Notes: generated by a model not told the origin, from the sequence alone. DNA of 64,000 bases from Clostridia bacterium (GCA_017626655.1 JAGAIH010000517.1:1-64000), one strand, 5' to 3'. Shown: positions 46,378-56,182, numbered from the stretch's first letter. Made by a program: numbers and translations.

Positions 46378-46420
46378 CCACCTCGCATGAGCCGCAAGCT
46401 CCAACCCGAGGTGGATTTTT
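46378..46420 (+). terminator. Terminator-like hairpin
   Basis: CCACCTCG (46378-46385) pairs with CGAGGTGG (46407-46414), followed by ATTTTT. No plus-strand gene is seen upstream; it may insulate the island edge. Confidence 0.55.
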
Positions 46421-46485
46421 ACTGTAACCATTATAACATAAAACAGAGAAATTTTCAAGTCCTTCACAGATCAAAAAGTGATACG

Positions 46486-46666
46486 CTGTAATCAAAGATT
46501 AAGGCCGAGCGAGCCACGGACTCACGATTCAAAAATACCTAATCACGATTTACCTAATCGTACTTGACTAAAATGAAAATACGTGCTGCACCAACAAATA
46601 CCCCGACATTATTACCGCCCCAATAGTGCCATCACCACCCAAAATATGCGGTGCTGTAGTCAAAGA
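46486..46666 (+). repeat. Two copies of a 13-nt motif CTGTAATCAAAGA
   Basis: Exact copy at 46486-46498 and a one-mismatch copy at 46654-46666, both followed by TTA. Two more exact copies lie at the right side of the island (63418, 63754). Confidence 0.7.
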
Positions 46667-46735
46667 TTACGAGCCGCGTCCCTCTATGCAAATTTTTGGA
46701 GGTTCGGCGTAAATCTCCCTGCCATCCGCTGAGCG

Positions 46736-46790
46736 AAAATTCGCTTTATTCGCTGAAAATTCGCTCTGTTCACTGAATAAAGCGAATTTT
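46736..46790. repeat. 16-bp perfect inverted repeat before the Fic promoter
   Basis: AAAATTCGCTTTATTC (46736-46751) and GAATAAAGCGAATTTT (46775-46790) with a 23-nt loop that contains another ATTCGCT copy. It ends 40 nt before the -35 of the Fic gene, so it could be an operator or a terminator for leftward transcription. Confidence 0.75.
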
Positions 46791-46829
46791 AATTATTCCG
46801 TAAATTTATGATTATTATTCCGCAAACGA

Positions 46830-46858
46830 TTGACATTATGCCGAAAATGTGGTATACT
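46830..46858 (+). promoter_or_regulatory. Promoter of the Fic gene
   Basis: TTGACA (46830-46835), 17 nt ending TGG, TATACT (46853-46858). The Fic ATG is 52 nt downstream. Confidence 0.8.
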
Positions 46859-46909
46859 TATACTGATATATTATAAAATTCGAAATCTCAACATAACGAG
46901 GTATGAATA

Positions 46910-47788
46910 ATGGCTATGACAACAAAGCAAGCCGCAGAGAAATGGGGCATCTCTGACAGACGTGTCCGCACTCTCTGCGTAAACGGACAGATTGACGGCG
47001 CATGGCGCGAGGGCAAGCTCTGGTTTGTTCCCGATAACGCTCCCAAGCCTGCCGATGGACGCATTCGCGGAAAGGAAACCCTTCTCGCTCAGATCGAAAG
47101 AAAGAAAATTGAACTCGACGGTCGCAGACCTCTCACCGAGGGTGAGGTGGCGCGTCTGAACGAGGACTTCATGATTGAATATACCTACAACTCCAACGCC
47201 ATCGAGGGCAACACGCTTACCCTGCGTGAAACCGATATGGTACTCAAGGGCTTGACCATCGATCAAAAACCGCTGAAGGACCACATGGAAGCGGTCGGCC
47301 ATAAGGACGCGTTCTACTTCATCTGCGATCTTGTCAAGGAGCGTACTCCTCTGTCGGAAACAGTGATCAAACAGATCCACTCCCTCGTCCTCGCAGATAA
47401 ACCTCTCGACCGTGGCGTGTACCGCAGAGTGCCCGTCCGCATTATGGGCGCAAAGCAGGATCCCGTTCAGCCCTATTTGATCGAGCCAAAGATGAATGAC
47501 CTTATGATGGAGTACGCAAACGACGATCGCAATATCGTGGAAAAGCTCGCCGACCTGCATATCGCGGTCGAATCCATCCACCCCTTCATCGACGGCAACG
47601 GCAGAACCGGACGACTCATCATCAACCTCGAGTTGATGAAAGCCGGATATCCACCCATCGATATCAAATTCACCGATAGAATGCGTTATTACGACGCCTT
47701 CGACCACCGCTCCGAGATGATAAAGCTCTTCGCGGAGTATCTGAATAAGAGATTGGATCAGTATTTGGAAGTGTTGGAGAACAATTAA
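46910..47788 (+). CDS. Fic-domain protein with N-terminal helix-turn-helix
   Basis: A 292-residue protein. Residues 1-45 form an excisionase/MerR-like HTH (TTKQAAEKWGISDRRVRTLC). The Fic domain follows, with the full catalytic motif HPFIDGNGRTGRL from residue 223 and a class II type inhibitory helix (SNAIEGN) near residue 94. Fic enzymes usually transfer AMP to target proteins, and the inhibitory Glu blocks ATP until released. It opens the island with its own promoter and a large inverted repeat upstream that its HTH could bind. Proteins of this form are frequent beside type I restriction genes. The target is unknown. Confidence 0.92.
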   Translation: MAMTTKQAAEKWGISDRRVRTLCVNGQIDGAWREGKLWFVPDNAPKPADGRIRGKETLLAQIERKKIELDGRRPLTEGEVARLNEDFMIEYTYNSNAIEGNTLTLRETDMVLKGLTIDQKPLKDHMEAVGHKDAFYFICDLVKERTPLSETVIKQIHSLVLADKPLDRGVYRRVPVRIMGAKQDPVQPYLIEPKMNDLMMEYANDDRNIVEKLADLHIAVESIHPFIDGNGRTGRLIINLELMKAGYPPIDIKFTDRMRYYDAFDHRSEMIKLFAEYLNKRLDQYLEVLENN

Positions 47789-47831
47789 TTCTTGAAATTA
47801 AGAAAAAGGAAATTGAACAAAAGGAAAATAA

Positions 47832-48410
47832 ATGGGTAAAGCAATTATTGATCTCATCGGTGAATTTGTTTCCATATCGGGCAATTCAACCGTTGATAGT
47901 ATTATTTTTGCAATTATAGGTGCTATTTCACTTATGGTTGCATTTGGTATGGTAGGTTGGATATTTGATGCCTTTGGCAGATACGACTCTGACCTTATGA
48001 GCGATGTACACTGGCTTATTCGCGTATTGGTGTTTGCAGGCTTAACGTGGCTGGGCGTAAAAATTGCTCAATTTATAAAATGGCTGTTTAGTTTTCAGTG
48101 GTGGGTATATGTAATAGTTGGTGTTGTTTTTGTTGGAATAATCATTTTGATTTATTACATCAAATCTCGCATATCGGAAAATACCACGTTCCCTACTACC
48201 CCTATTGAAGAACCCAAAGTCGAAACAACAGTACAAGCAGAAGAAGCAGAAGAACCGCAGGTAGTCGTAACTACAAACAGAACAGATAATAAATATTACT
48301 GTCCGCGTTGTCATTCGAGATTAGTCAAACGGCACGGCCCATACGGCGATTTCTACGGATGCGAATCGTATGGCAAAACAGGTTGTAGATACACTCGGAA
48401 ATTCCTATAA
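47832..48410 (+). CDS. Membrane protein with C-terminal topoisomerase-type zinc ribbon
   Basis: A 192-residue protein with three TM helices (about 22-44, 62-84, 90-110), a Glu/Thr-rich linker, and a C-terminal four-Cys zinc ribbon (residues about 157-190: CPRCHSRLV, then YGCESYGKTGCRYTRKF) of the topoisomerase DNA-binding C4 type. Such ribbons can bind nucleic acid, so a DNA-sensing membrane protein is possible but unproven. It lies between the Fic gene and hsdM, 26 nt before the latter, with AAAGGA before its ATG. Confidence 0.78.
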   Translation: MGKAIIDLIGEFVSISGNSTVDSIIFAIIGAISLMVAFGMVGWIFDAFGRYDSDLMSDVHWLIRVLVFAGLTWLGVKIAQFIKWLFSFQWWVYVIVGVVFVGIIILIYYIKSRISENTTFPTTPIEEPKVETTVQAEEAEEPQVVVTTNRTDNKYYCPRCHSRLVKRHGPYGDFYGCESYGKTGCRYTRKFL

Positions 48411-48436
48411 ACTATTTTTGTAATCAGAGGTATATT

Positions 48437-48829
48437 ATGAACAAGCAACAACTTGCAAATAAAATTTGGGAATCCGCAAATAGAATGCGCTCCAAAATTG
48501 AGGCAAACGAATATAAAGACTATATCTTGGGTTTCATTTTCTATAAGTTCCTATCCGATAAAGAAGTCGCTTTTCTCAAAAAAGACGGTTACGAAGATGC
48601 GGATATTCAGGAGCACGCACACGAAAACAACGAGCAGTTGGTGGATTATTGCCAACAACACCTCGGTTATTTTATCGCCTACGACAATTTGTTTTCCACT
48701 TGGCTGGCGAAGGGTAACAGCTTCACTGTCGATAATGTTAGAACAGCTCTTTCTGCATTCAATCGCTTAATCAGCGAGAACCAGAAAAAGTGTTCAGCAA
48801 AATATTCAATACCTTGGAAACAGGTTTGA
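48437..48829 (+). CDS. hsdM: Type I methyltransferase HsdM, N-terminal part (frameshifted)
   Basis: A 130-codon reading frame carrying the HsdM_N helical domain (LANKIWESANRMRSKIEANE, YKDYILGFIFYKFLSDKE). After residue 117 (ISENQKK) it runs into 13 unrelated residues and stops. The normal HsdM sequence resumes in the -1 frame at VFSKIFNTLE from 48790, so this and the next entry are one gene split by loss of one A in the run at 48785-48789. If real, it should inactivate modification unless the ribosome slips. If a sequencing error, the enzyme is intact at about 924 residues. Confidence 0.85.
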   Translation: MNKQQLANKIWESANRMRSKIEANEYKDYILGFIFYKFLSDKEVAFLKKDGYEDADIQEHAHENNEQLVDYCQQHLGYFIAYDNLFSTWLAKGNSFTVDNVRTALSAFNRLISENQKKCSAKYSIPWKQV

Positions 48830-51213
48830 GTAAACTTGGTGACAGTACGAGCAATCAGACCAAGGCAATCAGTGAGCTGATTCAGCTGATTAAGGATATT
48901 CCTACGGATGGCAAACAGGACTATGACGTTCTTGGCTTCATTTATGAGTACCTTATCAGCAACTTTGCAGCTAATGCTGGCAAAAAGGCAGGCGAGTTCT
49001 ACACGCCTCACGAAGTATCTCAGCTTATGTCCGAAATCGTAGCAAATCATTTGAAAGCTCGCGACAAAATTGAGATTTACGACCCTACCAGCGGTTCCGG
49101 TTCCTTGCTTATTACTATCGGTAAGAGTGTATCCAAGTACATGAAGAGCAAAGACGATATCATGTACTATGCGCAGGAACTGAAGGAGAATACTTATAAC
49201 CTGACTCGTATGAATCTTGTCATGCGTGGTATCAAGCCGGATAACATCTTTACCCGTTGTGGAGACACTCTTGAGCAGGACTGGCCGATGTACGACGATG
49301 CAACCCAGACCTATACTCCGTTGTATCTGGACGCAGTGGTTTCCAATCCGCCCTATTCTCAGCGTTGGGATCCGAAACATAAAGAGACCGATCCTCGTTA
49401 CCGCTATGGTATTGCGCCTAAAGGAAAAGCGGACTATGCCTTCCTTTTGCATGACTTGTATCATATTAAGCCAAGCGGAATTATGACCATAGTCCTTCCT
49501 CATGGTGTCCTGTTTCGTGGCGATGCGCTGGGCGGAGCTGACGGCCAGGGTGAAGGTGAAGGCCGCATTCGACGCAATCTGATCGAGAATAACAACATCG
49601 AAGCTATTATTGGTCTGCCTGCAAATATCTTCTTTGGCACTGGTATTCCCACGATTATCATGGTTCTGCGCCAGAAGCGTGAAGAATCGGATGTACTGTT
49701 CATTGATGCTTCCAAGGGATTTACCAAGGTCGGTAAAACAAACAAGCTGATGGCATCTGATATCAAGAAGATCGTGGATGCTGTTGCGACTCGCCCTCAG
49801 AGCATCGAGAAATTTGCACGTTTGGTTTCCAAGGAGGAAATCCGTCGCAACGGTTATAACCTGAACATTCCTCGCTATATTGATTCCTCTGACGCTCCCG
49901 AAACGTGGGATATTTACGCTACAATGTTCGGCGGTATTCCTAACCACGAAATTGACCTTTTGGAACAGTATTGGACGGCATTCCCGAACCTGAGAGGCAT
50001 TCTGTTCTCTGCAGATGAAACACCGTATTCCGCATTGGCAGTTGAGAATATCAAAGATGCTATTGAGGGTAGTGCAGATGTACAGGCATTTGTTGCCGCA
50101 CATCAAGCCGCGTTTGCTGATTTTGAGGCGTACTTGGATAGCGAACTGATTGCCAAAATGCAGGAACTGAATGTGTCGCAGACCGAGGATGTCATTACAC
50201 AGAATATCTTTGGTCGTGTTGCCGCTCTTCCGTTGATCGACAAGTACCAGGCATATCAGTTGCTTGATAATGAGTGGGGCAAAATTGCTACCGATCTTGA
50301 AATTATTCAGACAGAAGGCTTTGAAGCAACTAAGCAGGTAGATCCCAATATGGTTATCAAAAAGAAAGGTGACAAGGAAGAAGAAGTTCAGAACGGTTGG
50401 GTCGGTCATGTCATTCCGTTTGAGTTGGTACAACCCACCCTTTTGCGAGAAGACTACGACGCACTCAAAGCAAAAGAAGCTCGTCTCGATGAAATAGCAG
50501 CAGAGCTGACAGAAATTATCGACTCTATCGACGAAGCAGATCGTGGAGACTTCCTGAATGAGGATAATACAGCGTTTGTTGCAAAAGAATTTGCAGCAAA
50601 GATGACTGAAATTTATGCGGATATTTCTACTCCTGAGCTTTCTGAGCTGCAAGGATATCTTGATCTATTTGCAACCGGTGCTGGTAAGGCTGCTAAGCTT
50701 CAGTATATCGCAGACAATACCGCTGTAAACTGGACTGACATTGAAGGTAACAGCCCCTATGCCAAGGGTAAGGTCGTTACCTATATGAAGCAGTTGCAGG
50801 CTACTTATGTATTTCCCGATGACTCCTTTGAGGCAAAAATGGTTGAAGCTGACAAGCTGATGGCAGAAGAAAAATCTGTCAAAAAGGAAGCCAAGGATAT
50901 GGCAGATGCCCTGCATCTGAAAACAAAAGAAACCATTGAGGGACTGTCCGATGAACAAGTCCTCGATCTGTTGCGTCTGAAATGGATTGCCCCTCTGTGT
51001 GTTGCTCTGCGTGCCATGCCGAATGCGATCATCACTTCTTTAGAGAGCGCAGTACAGACCTTGGTAGATAAATACGCCGTCACATATTTGGAACTCGGCG
51101 AGCAAATCGAAAACTCCGAAAAGGCACTTTCTGACATGATTGATGAACTGACGGGTGACGAATTCGACATGAAGGGATTGGAGCAATTTAAGTCTCTTTT
51201 AAGTGGTGAATGA
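48790..51213 (+). CDS. hsdM: Type I methyltransferase HsdM, catalytic part
   Basis: An 807-codon frame continuing HsdM. It has the N6-adenine methyltransferase motif I (IYDPTSGSGSLL, about 96-107) and motif IV NPPY (186-189), FYTPHEVSQLM before them, and an unusually long C-terminal extension (about 430-807) rich in helices and coiled coil. The protein methylates adenine in the site chosen by HsdS to protect host DNA. A GTG at 48790 coincides with the frame change and has no ribosome site, so this is a continuation, not a separate gene. The stop lies 1 nt before the hsdS start. Confidence 0.9.
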   Translation: MFSKIFNTLETGLSKLGDSTSNQTKAISELIQLIKDIPTDGKQDYDVLGFIYEYLISNFAANAGKKAGEFYTPHEVSQLMSEIVANHLKARDKIEIYDPTSGSGSLLITIGKSVSKYMKSKDDIMYYAQELKENTYNLTRMNLVMRGIKPDNIFTRCGDTLEQDWPMYDDATQTYTPLYLDAVVSNPPYSQRWDPKHKETDPRYRYGIAPKGKADYAFLLHDLYHIKPSGIMTIVLPHGVLFRGDALGGADGQGEGEGRIRRNLIENNNIEAIIGLPANIFFGTGIPTIIMVLRQKREESDVLFIDASKGFTKVGKTNKLMASDIKKIVDAVATRPQSIEKFARLVSKEEIRRNGYNLNIPRYIDSSDAPETWDIYATMFGGIPNHEIDLLEQYWTAFPNLRGILFSADETPYSALAVENIKDAIEGSADVQAFVAAHQAAFADFEAYLDSELIAKMQELNVSQTEDVITQNIFGRVAALPLIDKYQAYQLLDNEWGKIATDLEIIQTEGFEATKQVDPNMVIKKKGDKEEEVQNGWVGHVIPFELVQPTLLREDYDALKAKEARLDEIAAELTEIIDSIDEADRGDFLNEDNTAFVAKEFAAKMTEIYADISTPELSELQGYLDLFATGAGKAAKLQYIADNTAVNWTDIEGNSPYAKGKVVTYMKQLQATYVFPDDSFEAKMVEADKLMAEEKSVKKEAKDMADALHLKTKETIEGLSDEQVLDLLRLKWIAPLCVALRAMPNAIITSLESAVQTLVDKYAVTYLELGEQIENSEKALSDMIDELTGDEFDMKGLEQFKSLLSGE

Positions 51214-51214
51214 T

Positions 51215-52417
51215 ATGGCAGAAAAGAGAAACATCCCACAAGTCAGGTTTTCTGGCTTTGAGAAAGACTGGGAAAAAGAAAAATTTGATGACATTCTTGA
51301 AAAATATGAAGACCCCGTTGCAACTCCCCACGATGGATATGAGCGCCTTGGTGTACGTAGTCATGTTAAAGGCACCTTTCATAGCTATGTAGCACCAGGG
51401 GCAGAACTTGAAACAGCACAAATGCATCGGGTAGCAGCGAATAAGCTTCTTTTCAATATCACTTTTGCATGGGAACATGCTGTTGCGATTACCGATGAAG
51501 ATGATGCTGGAAAGCTGGTTTCTCACAGATTTCCACAGTTTACATTTGCTCCAGAAATGGATCCTAAGTTTTTTAGATATGTTGTTGCCGATGCGAAGTT
51601 TAGGTATCATTTATGGCTCTCGTCTCCCGGAGGTGCAGGCAGAAATCGTGTTTTGAATATTCCTGAAATGATGGAATACCAAACATATCTACCAGAAAAG
51701 CCGGAGCAAACTATGCTGGCAGATTGGTTTTCGCATTTGGATGATTTGATTAAACAGCATCAATCCAAACTTGAAAAGCTGCAAAATCTTAGACTGTCTA
51801 TGCTTGAAAAAATGTTTCCGAGATCTGAAGAAAACGTACCCAAAGTTCGCTTTAAAGGATTTGATGGAGCATGGGAACGCATGCCGGCTTCTGAGCTATT
51901 TGCCGCATATGTGGATAAAGGACATCCCGAGCTTCCCGTTTTGTCTGCTACTCAGGATGCGGGAATGGTTATCAGAGACAAACTCGGGAAAAGTGTTTTT
52001 CATGAAGTTGCCAACGAGGTTGGTTATAAGAGAGTTTTGCCAGGGCAGTTTGTTATTCATCTAAGAAGTTTCCAAGGTGGTTTTGCGCACTCTGCAATAG
52101 AAGGAATTACGTCCCCTGCTTATACGGTTTTTGGATTTAAGGAGCCGGAAAAGCATGATGATTTCTTTTGGAAGTATGTGTTTATGTCAAAGCAATTTAT
52201 AAAACGCTTAGAAACTGTTACGTATGGCATTCGCGATGGGCGGAGCATAAGTTATGATGAGTTTTTGACTTTGGATTTTCTGTTTCCCACAAAAGAGGAA
52301 CAGTCATTGATCTGTAAATATCTCTTAAACTTGGATTCGCTTATTTCTATGCGGCGGCAGGAAATTGACAAATTACAAGCCCTCAAAAAAGGCTTATTAG
52401 AAAAAATGTTTGTCTAA
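51215..52417 (+). CDS. hsdS: Type I restriction specificity subunit HsdS
   Basis: A 400-residue specificity subunit with two target-recognition domains (about 10-165 and 215-370), each introduced by a similar VRFSGF/VRFKGF start and followed by a helical spacer (TMLADWFSHLDDLIKQHQSKL; DSLISMRRQEIDKLQALKKG). This is the standard two-half-site design, recognising a bipartite asymmetric sequence. I use the ATG at 51215, 1 nt after the hsdM stop, which gives the usual beginning AEKRNIPQVRFSGF. The recognition sequence cannot be deduced. No inverted or extra partial hsdS copy is visible. Confidence 0.93.
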   Translation: MAEKRNIPQVRFSGFEKDWEKEKFDDILEKYEDPVATPHDGYERLGVRSHVKGTFHSYVAPGAELETAQMHRVAANKLLFNITFAWEHAVAITDEDDAGKLVSHRFPQFTFAPEMDPKFFRYVVADAKFRYHLWLSSPGGAGRNRVLNIPEMMEYQTYLPEKPEQTMLADWFSHLDDLIKQHQSKLEKLQNLRLSMLEKMFPRSEENVPKVRFKGFDGAWERMPASELFAAYVDKGHPELPVLSATQDAGMVIRDKLGKSVFHEVANEVGYKRVLPGQFVIHLRSFQGGFAHSAIEGITSPAYTVFGFKEPEKHDDFFWKYVFMSKQFIKRLETVTYGIRDGRSISYDEFLTLDFLFPTKEEQSLICKYLLNLDSLISMRRQEIDKLQALKKGLLEKMFV

Positions 52418-52432
52418 TACAGGAGGCAAGCT

Positions 52433-55400
52433 GTGGTATTTGAACAAGAAGCCGCTTTTGAAACGGCACTAATTAACTTACTAACAGAAAAATATGGTTG
52501 GGAACCGGAAATTCTACGCTACAAAACGGAAGAAGATCTGATCCAAAACTGGAAGCAGATCCTCTTCGAAAACAACCGCGAAGTAGACAGATTGAACGAT
52601 GTTCCGCTGACCAACGGCGAGATGCAGCAGATTCTTGACCAGATCACCCGTCTTCGCACACCGTTAAAACTCAATGGTTTTATCAACGGTAAAACTGTTG
52701 CCATTAAGCGCGATAATCCTGCGGATGAATTGCACTTTGGCAAGGAAGTCAGTCTGAAAATCTATGACCGACAGGAAATTGCTGCCGGTCAGAGTCGCTA
52801 TCAGATCGCCCAACAACCGGTATTCAAGGCAAGAAGCTCTATTCTGCACAACCGCCGTGGTGACTTTATGCTACTGATCAATGGTATGCCGCTGATCCAT
52901 TGCGAATTGAAGCGCAGCGGCGTGGATGTCAGTCAAGCATGCAATCAGATCGAGAAATATTCTCATGAGGGTGTATTTACCGGTCTCTTTGCCCTTGTCC
53001 AGATTTTTATTGCCATGCAACCGGACGAAGCTGTTTACTTTGCCAACCCCGGTCCGGACGGCAAGTTCAATAAGGACTACTATTTTCATTGGGCTGACGC
53101 CAACAATGAACCACTGAATAATTGGAAAGACATCGCACAGTATTTGCTCTCTATTCCGATGGCGCATCAGCTGATTGGATTCTATACTGTTGCTGATGAT
53201 ACGGATGGCATTTTGAAGGTCATGCGCAGTTATCAGTACTATGCTGCATCGCGTATCACCAGCCGCGTCGCTATGCGCCGTTGGGCTGACAAAGATCAAC
53301 TTGGTGGATATATATGGCATACAACAGGTTCCGGTAAAACTCTGACCAGTTTCAAGTCTGCTCAGCTGATTGCGGCATCCCGTGATGCTGATAAAGTTGT
53401 ATTCCTGATGGACCGTGTAGAGCTTGGTACACAGTCTTTGTTGGACTATCGCGGATTTGCAGACGATTCGGAATCTGTTCAAGCAACCGAAAGCACGGAC
53501 ATTCTGATGGGAAAACTTAAAAGTGACGATCCCGCCAACACGCTGATTGTTACTTCTATTCAGAAAATGAGCCGCATTGAAGAAGATAACGGCTTCAATG
53601 CGCATGACATCGGAATAGTTCAAGATAAGAGAATTGTATTCATCATAGATGAGGCACACAGAGATGTATTCGGAGAAATGTTGCTTACAATTAAAACAAC
53701 ATTTCCTAGCGCTATGTTCTTTGGGTTTACAGGTACTCCTATTCATGATGAAAACCAAAAGAAGATGAGCACTACTACTGATGTATTCGGAAACGAATTA
53801 CACAGATATAGCATTGCTGATGGTATAAGGGATAAGAATGTTTTGGGCTTTGATCCATATATGGTGCCCACCTATAAAGATCGCGATTTGCGTCGGGCTG
53901 TTGCGCTTGAAAAGGCAAAGTCAGCAACCGAAACCGAAGCCTTGTCTGATCCCAAAAAGAAAGATGTATTTCTCTATTACATGGATCATACGAGAGTTCC
54001 GATGGCTGGCTATATTCAAGCTGACGGTAATTATTTCAAAGGAATTGAAGATTACATTTCCGTCTCCCAGTATGAACGATCTGAACATCAGTGTGCAGTA
54101 GTAGATGACATTTTAGATAACTGGACAACACTAAGCCACGGCGGCAAATTCCACGCCATTTTTGCAACAAGTAGTATTCCAGAAGCTATTGAATATTACA
54201 AGTTGTTCAAGCTCAGAAGTGAATTAAACGTTACCGCATTATTTGATCCCAGTATTGATAATAACGGTACTGCTATTTTCAAAGAAGAAGCCATCGTTGA
54301 AATTCTTGACAATTATAATGCATGTTACAACAAAGATTTTCGCATGGCAACTTATGCTGCCTTCAAGAAAGATGTTTCATATCGATTGGCACACAAAGAG
54401 CATTATAAAGGCATCGAGAATGCGCCCGATCAACAGTTGGATTTGTTAATCGTTGTTGATCAAATGCTTACAGGTTTTGATTCAAAATGGATTAACACGC
54501 TCTACTTGGACAAGGTGTTGGTTTACGAAAAATTGATTCAGGCATTTTCAAGAACAAATCGTTTGTTTGGCCCCGAAAAGCCTTTTGGAACAATTCGATA
54601 TTACCGCAAGCCTTACACAATGCAGAGAAATATCGAAGAAGCATTCAAACTTTATTCGGGAGACAAGCCTCTCGGACTGTTTGCAGATAAGTTAGAGTAT
54701 AATCTTGGCAAAATGAACGATCTGTTTGCTGATATTGAAGCGATTTTCCGTGGTGCAGGTATTGAAAATTTTGAAAAACTACCTGATGACCGCTCTGAAA
54801 GAGGGCAGTTCGCTAAGAAATTCAAGCTCTTCAATAACTATCTTGAGGCCGCAAAAATTCAAGGATTTACTTGGGATAAGTTAACATACGAAATAAAAAC
54901 TGCAGAAGGAAAAATTAAAATTGATCTTGGGTTGGATGAAACCACATACTTGATTCTCGCTTTGCGTTATAAAGAACTTTTCTCCGGTGGCGGAAATGGC
55001 GGTGGTACCGACGATGTGCCATACGAAATAGATTCTTACTTGACAGAAATCAATACGGGCGTAATTGATGCCAATTATATGAATTCTCGATTCAAAAAGT
55101 ATATTAAGGCATTGCAGGATGGCGAAGAGACTGCAGCTGTATTGGAAGAATTACACAAATCCTTTGCAACACTTACGCAGTTGGAACAAAAATACGCAAA
55201 CATTTTCCTTCATGATGTGCAGAACGGTGATGTAACCGTGGACGAAGGTAAAACCCTTCGTGATTACATTACAGAGTATATGACAAGAGCAAAGAATGAC
55301 CAGATCCGTAAATTTGCTACTGCTATTGGAGTTGACGAAACTATGTTAAGAAAGTTGATGCAGCTCAAGCTTACCGAAGCAAATATCAATGAATTTGGTC

Positions 55401-55552
55401 GTTTTGACAAGTTGAAGGCGACGGTTGATCGCACAACTGCAAAGGCATTTTTAGAAGCACTTGAAGGTACTACAATCAAACCATTCCAAATCAATATGAA
55501 ACTGGATCAAGTTTTGAGACGGTTTATTCTTGAAGGCGGATTCGATATTTAA
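52433..55552 (+). CDS. hsdR: Type I restriction subunit HsdR
   Basis: A 1039-residue motor and nuclease subunit. The N-terminal nuclease domain has the ExK motif (HCELKRSG, about 152-159). The SF2 translocase has Walker A TTGSGKT (about 298-304), DEAH (about 404-407), GFTGTPI, and the later DQMLTGFDSKWINTLYLD and QAFSRTNRL motifs. A C-terminal helical part joins it to HsdM. It cuts unmodified DNA after translocation. The start is a GTG with AGGAGG 6 nt upstream. Intact. If HsdM is truly broken, unmodified host DNA would be at risk, which argues that either the hsdM break is an artefact or HsdR cannot assemble. Confidence 0.95.
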   Translation: MVFEQEAAFETALINLLTEKYGWEPEILRYKTEEDLIQNWKQILFENNREVDRLNDVPLTNGEMQQILDQITRLRTPLKLNGFINGKTVAIKRDNPADELHFGKEVSLKIYDRQEIAAGQSRYQIAQQPVFKARSSILHNRRGDFMLLINGMPLIHCELKRSGVDVSQACNQIEKYSHEGVFTGLFALVQIFIAMQPDEAVYFANPGPDGKFNKDYYFHWADANNEPLNNWKDIAQYLLSIPMAHQLIGFYTVADDTDGILKVMRSYQYYAASRITSRVAMRRWADKDQLGGYIWHTTGSGKTLTSFKSAQLIAASRDADKVVFLMDRVELGTQSLLDYRGFADDSESVQATESTDILMGKLKSDDPANTLIVTSIQKMSRIEEDNGFNAHDIGIVQDKRIVFIIDEAHRDVFGEMLLTIKTTFPSAMFFGFTGTPIHDENQKKMSTTTDVFGNELHRYSIADGIRDKNVLGFDPYMVPTYKDRDLRRAVALEKAKSATETEALSDPKKKDVFLYYMDHTRVPMAGYIQADGNYFKGIEDYISVSQYERSEHQCAVVDDILDNWTTLSHGGKFHAIFATSSIPEAIEYYKLFKLRSELNVTALFDPSIDNNGTAIFKEEAIVEILDNYNACYNKDFRMATYAAFKKDVSYRLAHKEHYKGIENAPDQQLDLLIVVDQMLTGFDSKWINTLYLDKVLVYEKLIQAFSRTNRLFGPEKPFGTIRYYRKPYTMQRNIEEAFKLYSGDKPLGLFADKLEYNLGKMNDLFADIEAIFRGAGIENFEKLPDDRSERGQFAKKFKLFNNYLEAAKIQGFTWDKLTYEIKTAEGKIKIDLGLDETTYLILALRYKELFSGGGNGGGTDDVPYEIDSYLTEINTGVIDANYMNSRFKKYIKALQDGEETAAVLEELHKSFATLTQLEQKYANIFLHDVQNGDVTVDEGKTLRDYITEYMTRAKNDQIRKFATAIGVDETMLRKLMQLKLTEANINEFGRFDKLKATVDRTTAKAFLEALEGTTIKPFQINMKLDQVLRRFILEGGFDI

Positions 55553-55570
55553 GGCAAGGAGGGAGATTAT

Positions 55571-56182
55571 ATGAAGAAACGGATAAAGGATAAAAGCAAA
55601 GACAATATGCAATTAAAAATAGGGTTTTACATCTTATCATTATGGCTGCTATTTTTGTTGGTGTTTTTGCTGTCGGTCGATATACCTATCTGTTTTGATT
55701 CAAATGCTACATTTATTGGCATTTTACCTTTGATAAAAAGGAATTGGTTAGCAATAATCTCCCTCGTTATGATGATGTTAGGCGCTGGTATTGCACGGAA
55801 ATTCAAACATGCTGTCGATGGAGTAACCAATCCTCCTGCCAAAATAATTAGTATTCAAAATGAGAACTATGAATATCTAACTTTTTTAACAACATATATC
55901 ATTCCTCTAATTTGCATCAATTTGGAAGAAATGCGATATGTAATCGTGCTGATTATTTTGCTGATTATAATCGGTTCGATCTTTGTGAAGATGGATCTGT
56001 ATTTAGGAAATCCTACATTGGCATTGTTGGGATATCATCTGTATCGTATAAAAGTTGAAAAAATCGCAGAAAGCGAGGATCTATTGGTTATTTCTAAGGA
56101 CAAGCTGTCATTAGGCTCGTCAATCAAGTGGATCAAAATTACAGAAAAAGTATGGGTTGTAAAGGAGAACAAACAACAATGA
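55571..56182 (+). CDS. kwaA: Kiwa anti-phage system membrane protein KwaA
   Basis: A 203-residue protein with four TM helices (about 17-37, 56-74, 104-122, 124-144) and a soluble C-terminal tail. The segment NENYEYLTFLTTYIIPLI and GNPTLALLGYHLYRIKV match my memory of KwaA. In the Kiwa system KwaA senses infection at the membrane and works with KwaB on phage DNA. It lies 18 nt after hsdR, and its stop overlaps the kwaB start. AT-rich like the rest of the island. Confidence 0.85.
   Translation: MKKRIKDKSKDNMQLKIGFYILSLWLLFLLVFLLSVDIPICFDSNATFIGILPLIKRNWLAIISLVMMMLGAGIARKFKHAVDGVTNPPAKIISIQNENYEYLTFLTTYIIPLICINLEEMRYVIVLIILLIIIGSIFVKMDLYLGNPTLALLGYHLYRIKVEKIAESEDLLVISKDKLSLGSSIKWIKITEKVWVVKENKQQ

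Larger units (their letters stand above)
46221..46735. other. Non-coding left edge of the island
   Basis: No convincing gene in about 500 nt. It holds a small AT hairpin (46223-46249), a terminator-like stem at 46378-46420, and two copies of a CTGTAATCAAAGA-like motif (46486, 46654). No integrase remnant was recognised. Confidence 0.6.

Noticed and set aside
48784..48792. Programmed frameshift in hsdM as an established feature
   Set aside because: The site is G-AAA-AAG, not the efficient A-AAA-AAG, and no downstream stem-loop was found, so slippage remains only one of three explanations.
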